Below, in pieces: positions 13,554 through 16,718 of a stretch of 16,718 nt of DNA. Numbering within the stretch: the first letter of the stretch is position 1; the number at the start of each line of letters is the position of its first letter. The DNA lies in contig JAOZIG010000265.1 in assembly GCA_026014515.1 (NCBI GenBank), positions 1 to 16,718 of the forward strand. The letters are read 5' to 3'. Origin of the DNA: Candidatus Bathyarchaeota archaeon. GTDB taxonomy: Archaea; Thermoproteota; Bathyarchaeia; TCS64. The notes beneath the pieces were generated by a model that was not told the origin of the DNA, made no database searches, and was given only the letters and a program-made list of their open reading frames with translations. A program made the translations under genes and the position numbers.

Positions 13554-16500
13554 ATGGGTATCAGGGTCAATGGGGCAAGGGAGAACAACCTCAAATCAGT
13601 GGACGCCATGTTCGGACCCGGTTTAACCGTGGTTACAGGCGTCTCTGGAAGCGGTAAAACCAGCCTAGTCTTTGAAACCCTGTACCATGAGGCTCGGAGA
13701 CGATTCGAGGAGGTCTTCCAGTTTGGCTCTGTGGGTCAGAGATTAACTCCTGCGCTTGTTGATAGTATTACTGGGCTTGGTCCAGCGGTTGCAGTGGGTC
13801 AGAACCTTCTCAATAGGAACCCAAATAGTACACTTGCTACTGCTTCAGGGTTGCATCCTTTTCTTAGGCTGCTTTATGCTCGTTTCGGGGTACAGGTTTG
13901 TCCAAGATGTGGTGAGCCCATCAGTGTGCTTTCTGAGGATGAGATAGTCGCAGAGATTACTAACCTGAACATGAAACAGGGAATCAAGGTTAGTGTCCCC
14001 CTTGTACGAGACGTGCATGGTAGTCATAAGAGTCTGCTTCGTTTGCTAATTGAACAGTTTGGTGAAGAAACTGTTATTGTTGATGGAGGCTGTTACTCTG
14101 GTGCGAAGCTAGACCCTGCGAAGAAACACAGCATCACCCTGATTCTAGTGGAGTTAGAGAAAGAGTCTCCGCGTCAACAAGTGAGGGAAAAGATAATCCA
14201 GTCGAGAGCCCTCGGAGCCACACAGGTACTAGTCGAGACAGAAAAAACCAAGCAGAGTTTCTCAACGGCATCAGTCTGTAGTATCTGTGGTGAATGGATC
14301 ACTGAGCTACAGCCAAAGGATTTCCATTCCCCGGTGTCCAAGAAGGCGGCGAATGTCAAGTGGATGGGGTATACCATCACTGAGTTGCTGAGGCTGGACG
14401 TTGATACAGCATGTGAGTTATTCAAGGATAGTCAGTTGATGGTTCAATCCGAGCGCTTATACTCAGAGATCACAAAACGCTTGGAGGCTCTACGAAAAGT
14501 TGGACTCGGCTACATCAGCTTAGATAGATCAAGCCCCACATTAAGCAGAGGCGAAAGCCAAAGAGTACGACTAGCGGTTTCTCTTACCAGCAGCCTCGAA
14601 GATGTCCTCCATGTGCTTGATGAACCCACCATCGGTCAGCACCCCCACGATGTCGCAAAGCTTGTACCAGCGTTCAGGGAACTCAAAGGACCGGTGGTGT
14701 ATGTTGAACATGACCGAGTTGCAGCAGCATTAGCTGATCAAGCCATAGATATTGGACCCGGAGCGGGTTCTGAGGGAGGAAAGATCGTTTTCACTGGTAC
14801 CCCAAAGGAACTGTGGGAGACAGATACGGCTACTGGGCGATACTTCAGCCTCAGAGAAAGGGTTCAAACAGCTAAAAAGCGTGGACCAGCATCAGAATAC
14901 ATCACAATAACAGGCGCCAGCGCCCATAACCTGAAGACTGTTGACGTAAATATTCCAATTGGGCGCTTGACCACGGTTACAGGGGTTAGTGGTAGCGGTA
15001 AGAGTACACTCGTGGAGGATGTGCTCGTTGAGAGTCTTAGAAAAGGAGAACCTGTCGGCTGCAAGGACATCAATTGTACATTGAAGCCTGTGATGGTGGA
15101 TCAGAGCCCCATCGGAAGAAACCCACGGAGCACCCCCGCAACCTACACGAAACTCAGCGACATCATAAGAGACCACTACGCCCTGAAAACAGGATTAACT
15201 CCAAGTCACTTTAGCTTCAACAGACCAGAAGGCGCTTGCCCCACATGCAAAGGCATGGGAGCCCTAGAGGTACGGATGAGGTATCTGCCCAGTACATGGA
15301 TTACCTGTAGCGACTGCGGTGGACGCAGATACAGTGACGAGGTGCTTGAGGCTCGAATTGACTTAGGGGGTAGAAAGCTGAACATCGCTGAGTTCTACGA
15401 CCTCAGCATCACAGAAGCACACAGCCTACTCAAGAAAACAAAGCTTGAGAAGAATAACAGACGCAAAGCCCTACGGCTCCTGAAGGCATTGGAGGATATT
15501 GGTCTCGGTTACCTCTCACTGGGACAACCAAGCCCCACATTATCAGGGGGAGAAGCGCAGCGAGTGAAATTAGCCAAATATCTCGGGGGAAGACGCTTGG
15601 ATGGTAGGTTGATCGTCTTGGATGAGCCTTCTACCGGGCTTCACCCACAGGATATTAACGGATTATTACGGGTATTAGACAGTCTCGTTGCGAAAGGCGC
15701 TACCACGCTTGTCGTTGAGCATAATACGGACATAATACAGGCAGCCGACTGGGTAGTAGACCTTGGACCCGGTGCCGGTCCAAAGGGGGGTGAAGTAATT
15801 TACATGGGCGTGGGAGGGGGGATCAAGGATTGTGTTGGTTCTTTAACGGCACAGGCACTCAATGAGGAATCAAAGATCACCCCACAGGAACAGGCATCCA
15901 CAGAGAAAACAACTCAGAGCACAATCAAGGTCAAAGGAGCGAAAGCCCACAACCTAAGAAACATCGACGCAGAGTTCCCCAAAGCCAAGATAACAGTAGT
16001 AACAGGAGTCTCAGGCAGCGGAAAAAGCAGTCTAGTCTCAGACACCTTGGAGACAGAGGCAAGAAGACGATACCTTGAGACCCTCAGCATGTACGAGCGA
16101 CAGGGAACACGAGAAGGCCCAGAAGCCTCAGTCCAAGAAGTAACTGGACTAGGAGTAACAGTCACCATCACACCAGAAAGAAAACTCTACAGCAGAAGAA
16201 ACACGGTTGGAGCAGCCACAGAGATAGAGTTCCACCTAGCCACCCTACTCTCCACACTAGGCACCAGAACATGCACCGAATGCGGAGCAGAGATGACCCG
16301 AAAAAACACGTGGAGATGCCCACAATGCAGCGCAACGGCCCCAATAGCACCATCAAACAGATTCGACCCAAACACATACCGAGCCGCATGCCCCACATGC
16401 AACGGAGTAGGAAGCCTCCAGAAACCAAACCCAGATAAGCTAATCATCGCCCCTGAGAAGCCCCTCTGTGGTGGAGCCATGCACAGCCCCGGCTTCTTCC

Positions 16501-16718
16501 CAAAGGGCTACCTCTGCCAACCCGGAAACAATGGTCATGATATAGTTCAGGCTTTCGCTGAGCGTCATGGTTTTAGTACCAAGGAGACTCCTTGGAACAA
16601 GGTGCCTGAAGACATCAGGGACATGTTCTATTATGGTGACCCTGAGCCACTCACAGTCACATTCAAAGGCAAATCAGGCAGAGTCAGCACACGCACAGTC
16701 AAGTTCCCCGGATTCTAC
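13554..16718 (+). CDS. Giant UvrA-like ABC ATPase, tandem fusion, 3'-truncated by the window edge
   Basis: The frame is open for 1055 codons from the ATG at 13554 to the window end. Three Walker A motifs, GVSGSGK[TS], are at about 29-36, 477-484 and 818-825. Unit 1: NBD-I has 'LSRGE' at 330-334 and 'LDEPTIGQHP' near 355. NBD-II has zinc pairs C562/C565 and C585/C588, 'LSGGEAQR' at 663-670, 'LDEPSTGLHP' near 689 and 'VVEHN'. The third ATPase opens like a new UvrA ('RRRYLETLSMYERQ'). UvrA finds damaged DNA and loads UvrB; some paralogs give drug resistance. Unit 1 keeps a UvrB-binding-like segment (about 116-242) but lacks the second zinc pair and insertion domain. Unit 2 has the reverse. 'LSRGE' replaces LSGGE. 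A TATA-like TTCAAATA lies ~28 nt upstream. Confidence 0.88.
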   Translation, partial: MGIRVNGARENNLKSVDAMFGPGLTVVTGVSGSGKTSLVFETLYHEARRRFEEVFQFGSVGQRLTPALVDSITGLGPAVAVGQNLLNRNPNSTLATASGLHPFLRLLYARFGVQVCPRCGEPISVLSEDEIVAEITNLNMKQGIKVSVPLVRDVHGSHKSLLRLLIEQFGEETVIVDGGCYSGAKLDPAKKHSITLILVELEKESPRQQVREKIIQSRALGATQVLVETEKTKQSFSTASVCSICGEWITELQPKDFHSPVSKKAANVKWMGYTITELLRLDVDTACELFKDSQLMVQSERLYSEITKRLEALRKVGLGYISLDRSSPTLSRGESQRVRLAVSLTSSLEDVLHVLDEPTIGQHPHDVAKLVPAFRELKGPVVYVEHDRVAAALADQAIDIGPGAGSEGGKIVFTGTPKELWETDTATGRYFSLRERVQTAKKRGPASEYITITGASAHNLKTVDVNIPIGRLTTVTGVSGSGKSTLVEDVLVESLRKGEPVGCKDINCTLKPVMVDQSPIGRNPRSTPATYTKLSDIIRDHYALKTGLTPSHFSFNRPEGACPTCKGMGALEVRMRYLPSTWITCSDCGGRRYSDEVLEARIDLGGRKLNIAEFYDLSITEAHSLLKKTKLEKNNRRKALRLLKALEDIGLGYLSLGQPSPTLSGGEAQRVKLAKYLGGRRLDGRLIVLDEPSTGLHPQDINGLLRVLDSLVAKGATTLVVEHNTDIIQAADWVVDLGPGAGPKGGEVIYMGVGGGIKDCVGSLTAQALNEESKITPQEQASTEKTTQSTIKVKGAKAHNLRNIDAEFPKAKITVVTGVSGSGKSSLVSDTLETEARRRYLETLSMYERQGTREGPEASVQEVTGLGVTVTITPERKLYSRRNTVGAATEIEFHLATLLSTLGTRTCTECGAEMTRKNTWRCPQCSATAPIAPSNRFDPNTYRAACPTCNGVGSLQKPNPDKLIIAPEKPLCGGAMHSPGFFPKGYLCQPGNNGHDIVQAFAERHGFSTKETPWNKVPEDIRDMFYYGDPEPLTVTFKGKSGRVSTRTVKFPGFY

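Noticed and set aside
15914..16480. Several - strand frames opposite the third UvrA cassette
   Set aside because: The + strand frame carries Walker A, zinc pairs and UvrA-type sequence throughout. The - strand frames are cysteine- and leucine-rich shadows.
1..16718. CRISPR array or insertion sequence
   Set aside because: No regularly spaced repeats, transposase or integrase coding sequence, or terminal inverted repeats with target duplications were seen.

Overview
The window looks like a stretch of archaeal chromosome. Core genes are of archaeal type: a Sun/NSUN-type RNA m5C methyltransferase paired with a Nip7-like PUA protein. Most transcription units have an AT-rich TATA-like box about 26-29 nt before the start codon and no convincing Shine-Dalgarno site, as in leaderless archaeal mRNA. 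The tRNA-like gene has no encoded CCA. Surface proteins carry N- and C-terminal membrane anchors. The mixture of archaeal core genes with UvrA-like and MNT/HEPN genes would suit an Asgard (for example Thorarchaeota-like) or other mesophilic archaeal lineage. That placement is an inference and was not tested.

Layout. (1) 1-5408, + strand, is a surface-protein block: a 5'-truncated beta-propeller protein, a large PepSY-like ectodomain protein (815 aa), a coiled-coil membrane protein (312 aa) and a small single-pass membrane protein (181 aa). The 815- and 312-aa proteins share a ~100-residue domain, a C-terminal 'MWVP' anchor and a ~50-bp near-identical upstream segment, but have unrelated N-terminal halves. 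(2) 5462-6478 is an MNT nucleotidyltransferase/HEPN pair (type VII toxin-antitoxin-like) behind a striking double palindrome ending 3 bp before the first start codon. (3) 6479-7204 has no protein gene. It holds a class II, tRNA-Ser-like gene with an aberrant anticodon arm. About 90 bp upstream lies a hairpin that repeats part of that tRNA directly and its variable arm in inverted orientation. (4) 7205-8515 holds a short-chain dehydrogenase and, convergent and overlapping at the 3' ends, an HD-domain hydrolase. (5) 8651-12387, - strand, holds two units: RNA methyltransferase plus PUA protein (ATGA overlap), then a SelA-like PLP enzyme plus MFS transporter (8-nt gap). (6) 12459-13511, + strand, is a DmpA/P1-type peptidase, divergent from the methyltransferase. 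(7) 13554 to the window end is an open frame of 1055 codons encoding an extra-long UvrA-like ATPase. It has three Walker A motifs in the visible part, so it is probably a tandem fusion of two UvrA units.

The most unusual signals are the tandem UvrA, whose two units seem to have lost complementary domains; the degenerate tRNA with its rearranged upstream copy; the two-palindrome operator of the MNT/HEPN pair; and the two surface genes that share promoter and tail but not head.
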